From: Haplomitrium mnioides
Taxonomy: Eukaryota; Marchantiophyta; Haplomitriopsida; Calobryales
Direction: 5' to 3'
Length of the DNA stretch: 36,738 nt
NCBI GenBank assembly: GCA_049999725.1
Contig: JBNGIS010034262.1
Span: 1 to 36,738, forward strand
Within the stretch, counting starts at the first letter, position 1. Every line of letters begins with the position of its first letter. The notes under the pieces are model-generated. The model made no database searches. It saw nothing but the letters and a program-made list of their open reading frames with translations, and was not told the origin of the DNA. Positions 1 through 10,168 of this stretch are shown here, in pieces. Position numbers and translations under genes: made by a program.

Positions 1-261
1 ATAATACTAAAATAATAATATACAGAATTGAACAGGGAAAAATAGTAACTTAAAATATTAATATAATAATAATATAATAATTTAAGTTGAATAAAATAAA
101 CTTAAATATTAAATAATAAACAGTGAGATGGAGGGGTAGATACTAAACAAATAATATAATATATAATAAATATAAATATAATAAAATAATATTAATATAT
201 TAATATGATATAAAAATAAGGATAATAGAAATGATACTAAAAAAATATAAAAATAACCTAC
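1..261. other. AT-rich stretch without a gene
   Basis: Almost only A and T, with irregular ataata/taatat runs. The open frames through it are low-complexity Ile/Tyr/Leu strings. It abuts the end of the minus-strand gag at about 262, where the composition changes abruptly, so it is either a truncation point of that element or older flanking DNA. No promoter or RNA gene is visible. Confidence 0.6.
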
Positions 262-1004
262 GGGGTACATAGTTCTTCCATCGAACTTTTCCATCATGGG
301 GTGGGCTGGTCCCTCTCCCTCACTCGACTGGTCCTCCGCGGCCTCTAAGCAACGTGGCTCCTCTCCACGGTCTTCACATGTGGCAGCCAGCTCCAATGCA
401 GAGTTTGCAACCTCCGCTTCATTGCTGAATTCCAGATCTGGTTTGAGGAAACCCAATCCAACCTCTTCCCCAAATTCGGGTAGGGAAGAAGTGCATGCTA
501 ACACTATGGCTTGTGACTCCATCACCACTTGAGAGTTCGCTGGTCCTTCCACCCCACGTGTCGAAAGTACATCCATGAAATCCTCCTCTTGATCCACCTC
601 TTCAAATCGCTAAACCTCTCGCCGACTTCGTCGATGTTTGGATTTGGACGTGCCCCTCTGGTGCTTGAGTGCAGCCTTCTGGTAACTTGTCAGTAATGCC
701 ACCCTCTCTGTTTGGGTCTCATAGTTCTGGGCCTCTTGAGCTGCCTCCGAGAAGCACGTGGGTTTAGCCACCTCCATCTAGGCTCTTTTTTTTTTCTCAA
801 TGCTGCCACGAACCATGTGTGCACCATCTCGTCTCCAAATGAATTTTCGGAGCAACTCACTAAATCAGTCCAAAAAAGTAAGTACTGACTCACCCCTCTC
901 TTTTTTGATTTGTTCCAGCTGGGTGAGAGTCTCACTCTCTTTAAACTCCATCAAGAATTGGCCCTTGAACTCCTCCCAAGAGTTCTGAACATAGTGGGGG
1001 AGAG

Positions 1005-1018
1005 AGTCATACCATATA
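1005..1018. repeat. Left target-site duplication of the LINE
   Basis: The 14 bases agtcataccatata occur here and again at 3884-3897. They bracket the LINE exactly and belong to the interrupted gag reading frame. Confidence 0.9.
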
Positions 1019-3730
1019 ACACAATCTCCTTGATTGACAAGGGTGGCGATAAATCTCTAGTCTCCAACTGGAGACCCATTTCCCTTCTTAATACCTCTTA
1101 TAAGATCTTCGCCAAAGTGATTTCCCTTAGATTGCAAAAAGTTCTGACAGGGATCATTAATACAGAGCAATCAGCCTTTCTGCCTAATAGATACATCCTT
1201 GATAATGTGATTTCTGCCATTGAGACCAAGGATTGGGCCCTCTCAACAGGACAAGATTGTGTCTTCCTGAAGGTAGATTTTGAGAAAGCATATGACACAG
1301 TGGACTGGGAGTTCTTGTTCAAAATTTTAGAAGCCATGGGGTTTGGTCAGACATTCATCGACCTTGTGAAGGTGACAACAACCAATGCCACGTCCGCATT
1401 CAACCTAAACGGCATCCCCTCCCGCTCATTCCCTATCCAGCGATCAGTGCGTCAAGGCTGCCCTCTAGCCCCTTTTTTGTACCTTGTGGTAGCAGATGCA
1501 CTGGGACACCTTCTCAAGAATGCAGCGCTCACTGATCAAGTTAAAGGGATTTCTATCCCCTTGGGCAGGTTCCCAATAAGCTGATGACACTCTTCTATCC
1601 TTGGCAGGAGAAGAACAGAACTTGACCAAGGCAGTAGAGGTGTTGCGCACCTTCTCCAAGGCTTGTGGACAGAATATCAACTGGGATAAATCATCTGCCA
1701 TCTGGATCAGCTCGAGACCTAGACCACAAGGGTGGAACGTTGGCAGTTACTGGAAGTGGGCAGAAAAGAACACAATTCTTAAATTCCTTGGTATCCCATT
1801 TGGCCTTCAAAGCGGTCTACAAGCAGTCAAGAACATCTTGGTGGACAGAGTCAGATCTAAACTCAAGTTTTAGTGCAACAGACACATCAGTCTACCAGGT
1901 AGACTGTTGATCATCAATCATATCCTTCTGGGATCCATCTGGTACTTTGTTTCTTGTTGGGCAGGGGGCAGCTCCCCGCTTAAGGAAATCAAACAGCTGG
2001 TGAGAAACTTCCTCTGGTCAGGAAATGGGGAAAACTGCAGAGCTCCGGTAGCATGGGAAACCTGCGTGAGGAGAAAGAAAGAAGGAGGACTGGGGCTGAT
2101 AGACATTCATGCCCAGACTCAAGCCCTACTGGGGAAGCGGATAATGAAGACTGTGATGCCAGGAGACTCTACATGCAAAACGTTCCTTATGTACAGAGCC
2201 AGCCAAGCTAGACCACTTAGTAAAGTAGGTTGGGGTCACTCTCTATTGTGGACAATAGCCGATTGCAGAGCTTCATGCTGGTCGACCTCGCAACTGTGGA
2301 ATGAGATATGGCAGGCTTGGTCAATACTCAAAAGATCCATAAAACAGAAGGCTCCCGAGTCCTTTGAAGAGGTTGTGAGCATAAACATCTGGTGGAATAA
2401 ACTGGGGGACAATTCTTTGCTGGCGTCAAATAAGAGATGGCCAGCCTTGAGGTGGTCTCAAGCAGGGGTCAACATGATTGGGGACCTATGGAATCATCAA
2501 ACATACGAATTCCTTGAGTGGACAGAGGTGCAGGAACAGTTTCAGCTTCACAAAAGGCATGAGCAGAAATGGTATGATCTGATAGCTAAGATTCCTGACA
2601 GATGGATTTCACTCCTCCTTGAGGGGCCAAGCCACTTAAGAAAAGGAGATTGGACTGGAGTCTTCTCATCTGGTCTGGACACACACCCCATCGCAATATC
2701 CCTGTGGGGTGCTGATACTGAGTTGAAGGCAGGAACAATGACTCAGTCCTCTGATTTCACCCAATCATGCTCATGGTTCTTTGTCACACCAATGTCTACC
2801 ATGTTGGTAGAAGGAATTCGTCCCCAGCTTCCTCCTTCAGTGATTATGAGAAAAATGAGAGTCTGCACAGTGACTAAAGATCAGAGTGCCGAATATAAAT
2901 TACTTGGCTCGGTTATTGGAGAGGGAGATTGGGACCTTGGTATGTGGGTATGGAAAGATAATTCACCCCTCAGTAGCTACTCGACCAAGAAAGGCCGTCG
3001 GTTCATCCTGGATCGACCATCAACTATCACTCCGGTTCTGGAACGCTGGAAAGCACAGGGCTCGATCGACTCCAAATACTCTTCCAGATGGACTGATATA
3101 TGGGTGGCGAGCAGATCAGCTAAAGAGGCCACTTTAATGTGGCTTATTGTCCAAAGAGGTGTGCAAGTAGGGAGTTTCAGAAAAAAGACAGAAAAGCCTG
3201 GCTATGAGATTGATGCAAGATGTGTCTGCTGCAAGGAGGATTCTATGGAAGACATCATTCACTGTTTCTGGCTTTGCCCTAGGATCAGCACTATCTGGAA
3301 ATGGGCAGGGAATATCATTAACAGATTAGTGTTTGCTGTTTGGGGGAACTCCAAAAGGTGGAAACCAACATGGCAGCAATGCATCCTAGGTGACAGAACT
3401 CCAAAGGCCCTGGCCATAGCTAAAGAAATCTGGTCCCTTCTAAGAGGAATTGTACTGTACTCTATATGGCTCTCTAGGAATGCTGCAGTATTCGAGAAGT
3501 CGTACATGGATATGTACAGTTTAAAGAAGAAAATCTGGAGGAGGTTGGTCGAGTATGGAAGGAAAGCTTGGCACGATGCCTGTAGAAACTAGAGGAAGGC
3601 TCAAAGTGAAGCAAAGAGAGAAAAAATTCTGGAAACCTTTGACAGAACCTGGGGTGCTAGGCATTTTCTCTGTATCTGTGATGAAGACAATGTTTACTGG
3701 AATCTGGATGTTAGTAGTAATCTGGATTGA
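1019..3730 (+). pseudogene. LINE ORF2 remnant: reverse transcriptase and zf-RVT domain
   Basis: Remnant of a reverse transcriptase that copies LINE RNA at a nicked target. Visible in order: NWRPISLLNTSYKI, QSAFLPNRYILDNV, the FEKAYDTVDW aspartate motif, and RQGCPLAPFLYLVVADAL. The catalytic box at 1577-1588 reads stop-ADD: the tyrosine codon is TAA and the frame has also slipped between about 1560 and 1576. The second frame then runs to 3730 with a TAG at 1871-1873 (Trp in relatives) and another TAG at 3590-3592. After the second stop a normal C-terminus continues in frame (RTWGARHFLCICDEDN) to a TGA at 3728-3730. The Cys/His cluster CVCCKEDSMEDIIHC at about 3221-3265 is the plant LINE zf-RVT finger. 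The copy cannot make an active enzyme. Confidence 0.92.
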
Positions 3731-3884
3731 GGGTATTGGCCTGCTGTGGTTTACTAGGCTTGATCCCGAAAGGGATTGATGGGTAGCTGTTTTTGCCGCT
3801 CGGCCTGATTGCTGGCCGCGGTTGTTCCTTTGATGCTTGAAAGTTAATAAAGCTGTTAACTTTCGGTCAAAAAAAAAAAAAAAA
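3731..3884 (+). other. LINE 3' UTR with polyadenylation signal and poly(A)
   Basis: Short GC-richer untranslated tail after the inferred ORF2 end. The aataaa at 3846-3851 lies 17 bases before the A-run at 3869-3884, which joins the target duplication directly. Confidence 0.85.
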
Positions 3885-3897
3885 GTCATACCATATA
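3884..3897. repeat. Right target-site duplication of the LINE
   Basis: Second copy of agtcataccatata (first at 1005-1018). The first A is shared with the poly(A) tail, so the duplication is 13 or 14 bases. Confidence 0.9.
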
Positions 3898-4127
3898 TGT
3901 GCTCTTCCCCTCAAAATGAAGTAAACTTGCGCTGCCTTGAATGTAGCCTCCTTGTTGACTTCTGCCGTATGATCCACCTCATGCAACCACAATTGAGGAT
4001 CCTCCTCAGATAAACCATAAAAACAAGGGTAGCTCAACCTCTGAACTCCCCATATGGACTGATCCATTGGATATTGACCCTCAATGCTCAAAATCCAACC
4101 AAACCGAATTGGTGGCTCCTCCTCCAT

Positions 4128-4342
4128 CTGAAATGAGGTTGTTGGCCTCTAGTTCCCTAGACAGTCCTCCTAGTTATGCCCTCCATGATATCACGACAGC
4201 AAAAGCTCTGATCTCAGATTTTTCAGCTCAGAGTTTCTGGGTCCCAGGTTGCAGTGGATTTATACTCAAAAAGACAAGTTTGGTGGCTCCCCTTGTTTTT
4301 CGGTCCTTCAAGGCAGCAACCTTACTGGACTTTTGATAGGCG
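4128..4342 (-). other. Leader between primer-binding site and gag
   Basis: About 215 bases of untranslated leader of the minus-strand element, short for a gypsy element. Nothing else recognised. Confidence 0.5.
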
Positions 4343-4361
4343 TGTCCCGTTGTGATCGCCA
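4343..4361 (-). promoter_or_regulatory. Primer-binding site of the minus-strand gypsy element
   Basis: Read on the minus strand, TGGCGATCACAACGGGA follows a T-run directly after the LTR end. It resembles the TGGCGCCGTTGCCGGGGA type complementary to the 3' end of plant tRNA-Asp, with several mismatches. The position (LTR, short T-run, site, gag) is as expected for minus-strand DNA priming. Confidence 0.65.
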
Positions 4362-4368
4362 AAAAAAT

Positions 4369-5044
4369 TGTAATGTCAGCCCCCTGGTCAGAGCCTTAAC
4401 TCTTTTTTGACAGAGTTAACCCCACTTAAGGGCTAACTTAGTGTTTCAAGACCTTTTATGGGAGGGGCTTTGCACCAAATGGACCCCAACTTCTATTTAC
4501 CAACGCAGGAGTGACTGCACAACCTCTACAACACCCAAGCACACACTCTACTGCCCACAAAGGCAGGTCACACCCCTTCTTCAGGCCTTAACCTCGAAAG
4601 GTGCCACTTGGAAGGCAGTAGCAGATAGAACAGAGCATCTGATTCTCGTCTGCAATAGCCTCTTGGTGAGTCCTTCCTTGGGAGTCTGGGGTGATTCTGG
4701 TTTGCCTCACAGGCCTGGCCCCTAACCAGCCGTTGCTTCAGTAGTCACCTTGCTCACTCATATGCATTTCTCAAGGACACGCACAAGTGGATAGATACGC
4801 TGCTGAATAAATTCCGAAATATACTTCAAAGCCTAGATCTGGACCTAGTCACCTTGTATACATAAGGGAAATAGATCCCAGCATCTAACTATCATAATAC
4901 AATGTTGTTAGTCCTGACTTCCCCTGTCTAGAGTGTCCTCAGGATTTGATAAATGGAATGCCGACCTTCTAAAACTAAGAACCTCACCGACCTACAAACA
5001 GAACACAAATCTAACAACACACATAAACATAGACACACCTACAC
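4369..5044 (-). mobile_element. LTR of the minus-strand gag element
   Basis: Its inner boundary is clear: on the minus strand the sequence ends GGGGCTGACATTACA at 4369, just before the primer-binding site. The outer boundary near 5044 is inferred from the start of an unrelated plus-strand zinc-knuckle frame at about 5048 and a suitable CA on the plus strand. No second LTR copy is in the window to confirm the length (about 676 bp). The LTR appears to have landed in the gag of the plus-strand gypsy element, cutting off that element's 5' part. Confidence 0.6.
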
Positions 5045-5047
5045 ATA

Positions 5048-6330
5048 TGCCTTGTCCTGCTATGTACAAGCTGCAAGAAAGAAGGGCACCTGGCCAATAA
5101 CTGTCCACATCCCCGAAGGCAGGAGTTGCCCCCAACCCAGCCTAGCAAGCACCACCGCCAGCGGCGATAAATCTGGTGACCACTTCATGGGAGCATGGGG
5201 CAGAATTGCCAAGGGTGGAGATGGCATTGGAGGAGGACTGTTATCGAGTAACAATGAGGGCAGCAAACAGGTCCAAGGAGCAAAAGAAGGCCACACAGGG
5301 CCGAAAGAAAGAGAGGACCACTAATGTGCTGCCAACCGAAGAGGATTCTGACTACAAGAGATAGCACCCCAAGCTGTTTTACCCCAAGCAAGAGGAGGAA
5401 GTGAAGAGGCAGCTGGAGGCTCTGGAGGCAGCCGAAGCGCAGCAAGCAGCGGAGAAAACCCTGCTTGAGATCAATCAGAGGAAGGCGGCCGAAGGGCAGG
5501 CCAACTTAGCACAACCAGCCCAACCACCCATCGAATTGACTCTCGCGCCTTACAGCATCCAGAGGGATGTGAGGGACTGCCCGGTCGTTGCGACGGTGGG
5601 GCAGCTGATCAAGGACAGCCCTGTCTACAAGCGACAACTCCGGGAGTTGCTCATGGGCGCCAAAAGGAGAAGGAAGCTTCCGTCGGTGGGTACTACGACT
5701 AATTTGAGAATGATTTGTGAGGACAAAAGGGCCCCTGAAATAGATATTCAGATTGCAAGGTGTATGCTGTCCTTCATGCCCGTAGACGGAAGGGCATGGG
5801 TTAATATCATGGTGGAGGAGACTGCCCACTGATTGGGCTTCAAGACTTTCCAGCCAACCAAAAGAATTATGCGGTTAGCCGATGGGTCAAGAGTTAAGCC
5901 TTTAGGAGCCTTGTTGCAAGTCCCAACGTGGATTGGAGGGAAGGATTTTGCCCTGAATTACTTGGTTATGAGGCTAGCCAGAGCTTCCCCCTACCATGTT
6001 TTGATTGGAAGACCTTGGTTGTATGGAGCCAAGGTGATGCACAATTGGGGAGACTCCACCTTGGTGTTCGGACCCGGCAAGACCGTGGTGCATTATGGCC
6101 CTGTCCCACATGAGGGGAAGACCATCGAGGATAAGGAATATGACACGGAATGGTCGGTGGAAGAGGAATTGGAAGACGATGACACTTACTGGTTGAGACT
6201 AGTGAGTGACATGACAGAGGCGGAATTTTTGGGCAGTGTCGAAGCCAAGGTGAACCAGTTGGAGACCTCTGTCTTTGGAGTGTGGAACACGACAGGAGCT
6301 GGGGCAGAAGTACCAATCCTCAACCCATGA
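5048..6330 (+). pseudogene. Gypsy (Tat/Athila-like) gag tail and aspartic protease
   Basis: Begins inside gag: CTSCKKEGHLANNC at 5063-5104 is a perfect CX2CX4HX4C RNA-binding zinc knuckle. After a frame change, a Glu/Gln/Ala-rich linker (from about 5401) leads into the retroviral-type protease that cuts the Gag-Pol polyprotein. The protease shows VDGRAWVNIM at about 5782-5811 (relatives have DGG or DGS plus G-V-N-I-M, so the Arg and Trp look like damage), RLADGSRVKPLG and HVLIGRPWLYGAKV. An in-frame TGA at 5830-5832 interrupts it and a second stop ends it at 6330. The upstream gag is missing because the minus-strand LTR replaced it. Identity of the zinc knuckle and protease is secure; activity is excluded. 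Confidence 0.85.
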
Positions 6331-6432
6331 CCTGACCTAAAAGGGGAGTCAAGGGCATCCACTTCCAGCCTTGGACATGAGATAAAAGGGGAGTTGATTG
6401 CAGCTAGCGTCTTGGAGGAGGAGGATCACTAA

Positions 6433-7524
6433 ATGAGGGCAAGAGAGCAGGACAAGAAGCCTGCTAAAGGAGGCCAATGGCTAGCCCACTTAGAATCAGA
6501 TTGTGACTCCATGAACATGAACAAGGTGGAGGTCATTAGGGCAGAGCAATACCAAGAGATAACGATCCCCAACGGGAGGACATTCCAGCTTGGATTTGCT
6601 TTGAACCGAGGGGCTGAGAGAGCCTTCGTGCAGACCTTGGGGAATTTCAGTGACGTATTTGCATAGAGCCATACCGACTTGAGGGGCGTGCCCAGAGAGC
6701 TATGGGAGCACAGAATTGATTTGGAGGACAATGCTACCTCCGTGAGGCAGCAACAGTACCGAATGAACCCACGCTTCTCTCTATTGGTGAAAGAGGAGGT
6801 GGATAAGCTCCTAGAGGCAGGATTCATATACCATGTCCTGAACAGTGAATGGGTGTCTCCTCTGGTGGTGGTGCCAAAGAAGGCGGGCTTGGACGGGAAG
6901 CCAAAGATCCGGGTTTGCCAAGACTACCGCAAGCTGAATGCGGCAACCAAGAAGGACCACTACCCTCTGCCTTTTATTGATGGTGTGCTGGACTTGGTGG
7001 CAGGCCAAGAAATTTACAGTTTCATGGATGGTTAATCCGGTTACAACCAGGTGTGGATAAAGGAGGAGGACCAACTAAAAACTGCCTTCACAACGAAGTG
7101 GGGAGTGTTTGCCTTTCGACGGATGCCATTTGGTCTCTGCAACGCGCCAGGTATATTCTAGAGACTAATGATGAACATGTTCCGTGACTACCTCAAGAGG
7201 TTCCTTAAAATTTTCATAGATGACTTTGTGGTGTACGGCAAGGTCAAGGATCATGAGGAGCATGTGCAGCTCACATTTCAGCGATGCAGAGAAACAAGAC
7301 TGCGGTTGCACCCGGGGAAATGCTTCTTTGTAATGAAGGAAGGGATTCTGCTGAGGCATAGGGTCTCTAGCCAGGGGATTGCCGTGGACCGCGAGAAGGT
7401 GGCAGTATGGCTGGCGGTGGCATTCCCAACGTGTCTAGTAGAGGTGCAGGGGTTCCTATGCAGCGTGGGCTACTACAAGAGGTTCATCCCGAAGTTTTCC
7501 CTAGTAGCCTACCACTTAACATAG
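6433..7524 (+). pseudogene. Gypsy reverse transcriptase, broken by stops
   Basis: Same frame as the protease. Visible blocks: [62 protein letters not shown], and the catalytic FIDDF at 7213-7227, followed by HPGKCFF and VGYYKRFIPKFS. In-frame stops lie at 6664-6666, 7033-7035 (between FMDG and SGYNQ), about 7159-7161 and 7522-7524. FIDDF instead of YVDD, and the lack of a chromodomain downstream, fit the Tat/Athila side of Ty3/gypsy. The enzyme would copy the element RNA into DNA; this copy cannot. Confidence 0.9.
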
Positions 7525-7592
7525 ATGGTGAAGAGGGGCAGTGACTTTGAGCCAACAGAGCCCAGAAGATCAAGCTTTAATGAGCTCAAGCA

Positions 7593-8087
7593 GTGATTGG
7601 CCAATGCGCCTGTCTTGGCGCCCCAAACTGGACCAAGGAGTTCCATGTGATGGTGGATGTCTCGGGATTCTGTATGGGGGAAGTTTTGAGCCAGCTTGAT
7701 GAGGAGGGCCGGGACCACCCAATCTACTTTGCTAGTAGACTCCTCTCAGTGGCAGGGAATAATTACTCGCCTACAAACCGTGAGGCATTGGGGATAATTT
7801 ACTCCCTGAAGAAGTTCCGGCACTACCTGCTGCATTACAAGGTGGTGTTTCACACCGATCATGATGCCCTCAAATACATGGTCAACAAGCCAGACCTGAC
7901 GGGGAGAGTGGCAAGGTGGATGTTGCTGCTCCAGGAGTTTGACTTCGAGGTGCGAGTCAAGCTGGGGAAGAGACACCAAAATGCCAACTTCTTCTCAAGG
8001 ATTGAGGGGCAATCGAGTGCAGAGGGAGTGGGGGACATCTTCCCTGACGAAGACCTATTCCATATCCGGGAGGGGAGACCCACATAA
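7593..8087 (+). pseudogene. Gypsy RNase H domain
   Basis: Shifted in frame relative to the RT. VMVDVSGFCMGEVLSQ carries the first catalytic Asp, TNREALGIIYSLKKFRHYLL the Glu, and FHTDHDALKYMVNKPDLTGR the next Asp; these acidic residues remain. The domain would remove RNA from the RNA:DNA hybrid. It leads straight into the linker before the integrase, ending at a TAA at 8085-8087. Confidence 0.88.
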
Positions 8088-9257
8088 TATGGGGACATCA
8101 TTGAGTTTCTCTTAACGGCGAAGATTCCCCCATTGCACAACCCAGAGCAAGCAGCGGTGTTTCTCAGAAAGGTGAGGCCCTTTCTCATGATCAAAGGAAT
8201 GCTTCATAGACATGGCATGGACGGTTTGATACGCATGTTTCTAGAGAAGGACCAGGCCACGGTGGTGATGCGGCCAATGCACGAGGAAGAGGCTGGCGGG
8301 CATTTTGCAGCAGAAACCACCATCCAGAAGATCATGGATGCTAAGTATTGGTGGCCCAACCTACATAGAGATGTGCACTTCTTTGTGAAGAGGTATGACG
8401 CTTGTCATTGGATTGGGAAACCAGCAGCAGCGTGCTGCCATCTCCTGGTTCCGATCATCCCCCTGGCCCCATTTGAGAAGTGGGAAATTGATTTCATCGA
8501 GCCCATCACTCCATCCATGAGGCGTGGGAACAGGTACATTATGCTTTCGACTGACTACACACTACCAAGTGGGTGGAGGCAAGGGCGATCAGGAAAGATG
8601 ACGCACCAACGGTGGCACGGTTCCTCTACGAACAACTCTTCACCCGATTCGGGGCGCCGTTGCACCCCAAAACCACCGCCTACCACCCTTAGGCCAATGG
8701 GCTAACAAAGAGGGTCAACGGGATTATGGGCAAGATCCTGAACAAAACAATGGCGGCCAACAAGGTAGACTATGACATGAAGTTGCTAACTACCACCCAC
8801 ACCTATAGTCTGGCCTACAAGACCACCACGGGCCACTGTCCTTACTTCCTGGTCTTTGGACAACACTCGCTGGTCCCGATGGAGTTTGAAGTCCCCACAC
8901 CTCGGGTGGCAGTGGAGGAGAGGATGGCAGAGGGCCTAAGCCAAAGAGAAAGGGTGCACCAGCTAGAGGCCTTAGAGGAGATCCGTGCAGGCACACACGA
9001 GAGGCTGGAACATCAGCAGCAGCTGACTAAGAAGCAACACGACAGGAAGTTGAGACCAGTCAACTTCACAAGAGGGGTCTAGTGTTGCTCTACGACAGCA
9101 GGTTTATGCACTTTCCCAGGAAGCTGCATACCTGGTGGATGGGGCCCTACCTGGTGAGAGTGCTTCACGACAATAGGTCAGTGGAGTTGAGCACGGTGAC
9201 AGGGGCACACCTTCCCAACTGGGTCCACTACGATAGGCTCAAGCGGTACTACCATTA
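8088..9257 (+). pseudogene. Gypsy integrase with a central deletion
   Basis: N-terminal zinc domain: HEEEAGGHFA and YWWPNLHRDVHFFVKR are present, but the first Cys of the usual CDACQ is Tyr (RYDACHW). The core starts with FEKWEIDFIEPITPS (first catalytic Asp) and TKWVEARAIRKDDAPT. At about 8661-8672 FTRFGAPL joins directly to PKTTAYHP, so roughly 25 residues with the second catalytic Asp (usually near SDRG..HF) are gone. The expected Glu is Lys (ANGLTKRVNG). The C-terminal part (TWWMGPYLVRVL, NWVHYDRLKRYYH) ends at TAG 9256-9258 without a chromodomain. The frame changes several times between 8565 and 9083. Confidence 0.88.
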
Positions 9258-9748
9258 GGAGGATTAAGGTGGAGGGCGATGTCGTGTATAGTAGGCATGG
9301 AGATTTCTTGAACATTTGTTTGGTTAGCGTTGCGTAGTGAGTTGTGTTTGTTCGTGTCAGTGTGTTGTGTGAGTGGTGTGTAGTGGGGTGACCAAGTTGA
9401 CAAGGGTACCCAACAAGGAAGATTAGAGCGGCGGCCACGGAGGAGCCCAAGAAGGTTAGAAGGGGGGCCCTCCACCTACGGATAATTTTGTGCAGAGAAA
9501 GCAGCGGGATACGGAGGAGAGAGTTCTGATGAGACTTTTGGTGAAGTCGGTGTACTCGTGAAAGAAGGCCATCACATGGTGGAGGTGGACTAAGGAGGTG
9601 CTGGGAATCGTTGAGTAGGAGGCTCTAGAGGCGCAAACTACTCAAGTGGACTCACATTTGAAGGCAGACTAACATTTGGAGGTGGACCAACACTCAGAGG
9701 AGAGGAGAATTCTTTCGGTTTGTATTTCGTGGCACCATGGGTATTTCG
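9258..9748 (+). other. Post-integrase tail, probable start of a gypsy 3' LTR
   Basis: No reading frame of interest. A purine-rich run (about 9257-9278) is followed by TGTCGTG at 9280, as expected for a polypurine tract and LTR start, but no second copy exists in the window to prove it or to give the end. Imperfect short direct repeats of the type acatttgaaggc/acatttggaggt occur at 9650-9690. Confidence 0.4.
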
Positions 9749-9818
9749 TGTTCCACATGGTAACTTAATATAGAATCGATAGAATTTGATTCATAATACT
9801 TGCAAGATTGCTGCAATA
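9749..9818 (+). repeat. Left LTR-like direct repeat of the gag-only element
   Basis: Starts TGTTCCACATGG and ends TTGCAAGATTGCTGCAATA. It aligns over its whole length with 13393-13460 by eye, with small indels. It sits directly before the primer-binding site, as the 3' end of a 5' LTR should. Confidence 0.6.
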
Positions 9819-9824
9819 TATTTT

Positions 9825-9842
9825 TGGCACCGCTGCCAGAGA
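9825..9842 (+). promoter_or_regulatory. Primer-binding site of the gag-only element
   Basis: TGGCACCGCTGCCAGAGA closely resembles the tRNA-Asp-type site TGGCGCCGTTGCCGGGGA and follows a T-run after the LTR-like repeat. Confidence 0.7.
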
Positions 9843-10168
9843 AAAAAATAGATTTGGTTGTTTTCTTTGAGAAAAAAAAAAGTGTAAATTGTGCCAAAGC
9901 CAAGGTAGGACTCAAGTGTAGTAGACCTGAATTCAGAATTTTGACTTGTTGGTGGAGTTTTTCAGGAAAATTTAGGGATTGAGGGTGAATGGCAATAAGT
10001 GCCAATCTGTTTTTGTGCATGAGAGTATTAGTTATAGGGCTCCTTGGCCAAGGAGTCATGAAAAATAGGAAGACCATGCTCAATTAATTTAAGAAGGGTC
10101 AGTGGCTTCCCTTGTTAATTATCTCTGGTGCATGACAGCTTCTGCAAGCTGAATAGGAAAGCAAGAAC
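9843..10168 (+). other. Leader of the gag-only element
   Basis: Untranslated leader between primer-binding site and the first gag Met. Frames in it are short and show no family resemblance. Confidence 0.5.

Larger units (their letters stand above)
1019..3884 (+). mobile_element. 5'-truncated L1-type LINE insertion
   Basis: A 2866-bp non-LTR retrotransposon inserted in the minus-strand gag. It starts abruptly inside the reverse transcriptase, so ORF1, the endonuclease and the RT N-terminus are missing, as expected when target-primed reverse transcription stops early. It ends with an aataaa signal (3846-3851) and an A-run (3869-3884), and is flanked by a 14-base target duplication. The gag on both sides joins at this duplication, so the insertion is younger than the gypsy element. 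Confidence 0.93.
262..4127 (-). pseudogene. gag: Ty3/gypsy-type gag, split by a LINE insertion
   Basis: This would be the capsid/nucleocapsid polyprotein of an LTR retrotransposon. Reading leftwards, the N-terminal part (4127 to 3885) has a Retrotrans_gag pattern around CFYGLSEEDPQLWLHEVD and ends at IWYD. It resumes at 1018 after the LINE with YDSLPHYVQNSWEEFKGQF and an ESETLTQLEQIKKERGESV segment, the typical core of plant gypsy gag. The frame is then broken by a stop after TFLD (near 870) and by frameshifts. The C-terminal acidic part (597 to about 262) is open again but has no zinc knuckle, and no pol follows on the left. A primer-binding site and LTR lie just upstream (4343-5044), which fixes the orientation. 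The start at 4127 is the first Met before the conserved part and is uncertain. Known: family identity. Inferred: the two halves were one frame before the LINE arrived. Confidence 0.8.

Noticed and set aside
296-532. Plus-strand frame of 78 codons near the left edge
   Set aside because: It is the shadow of the minus-strand gag C-terminus.
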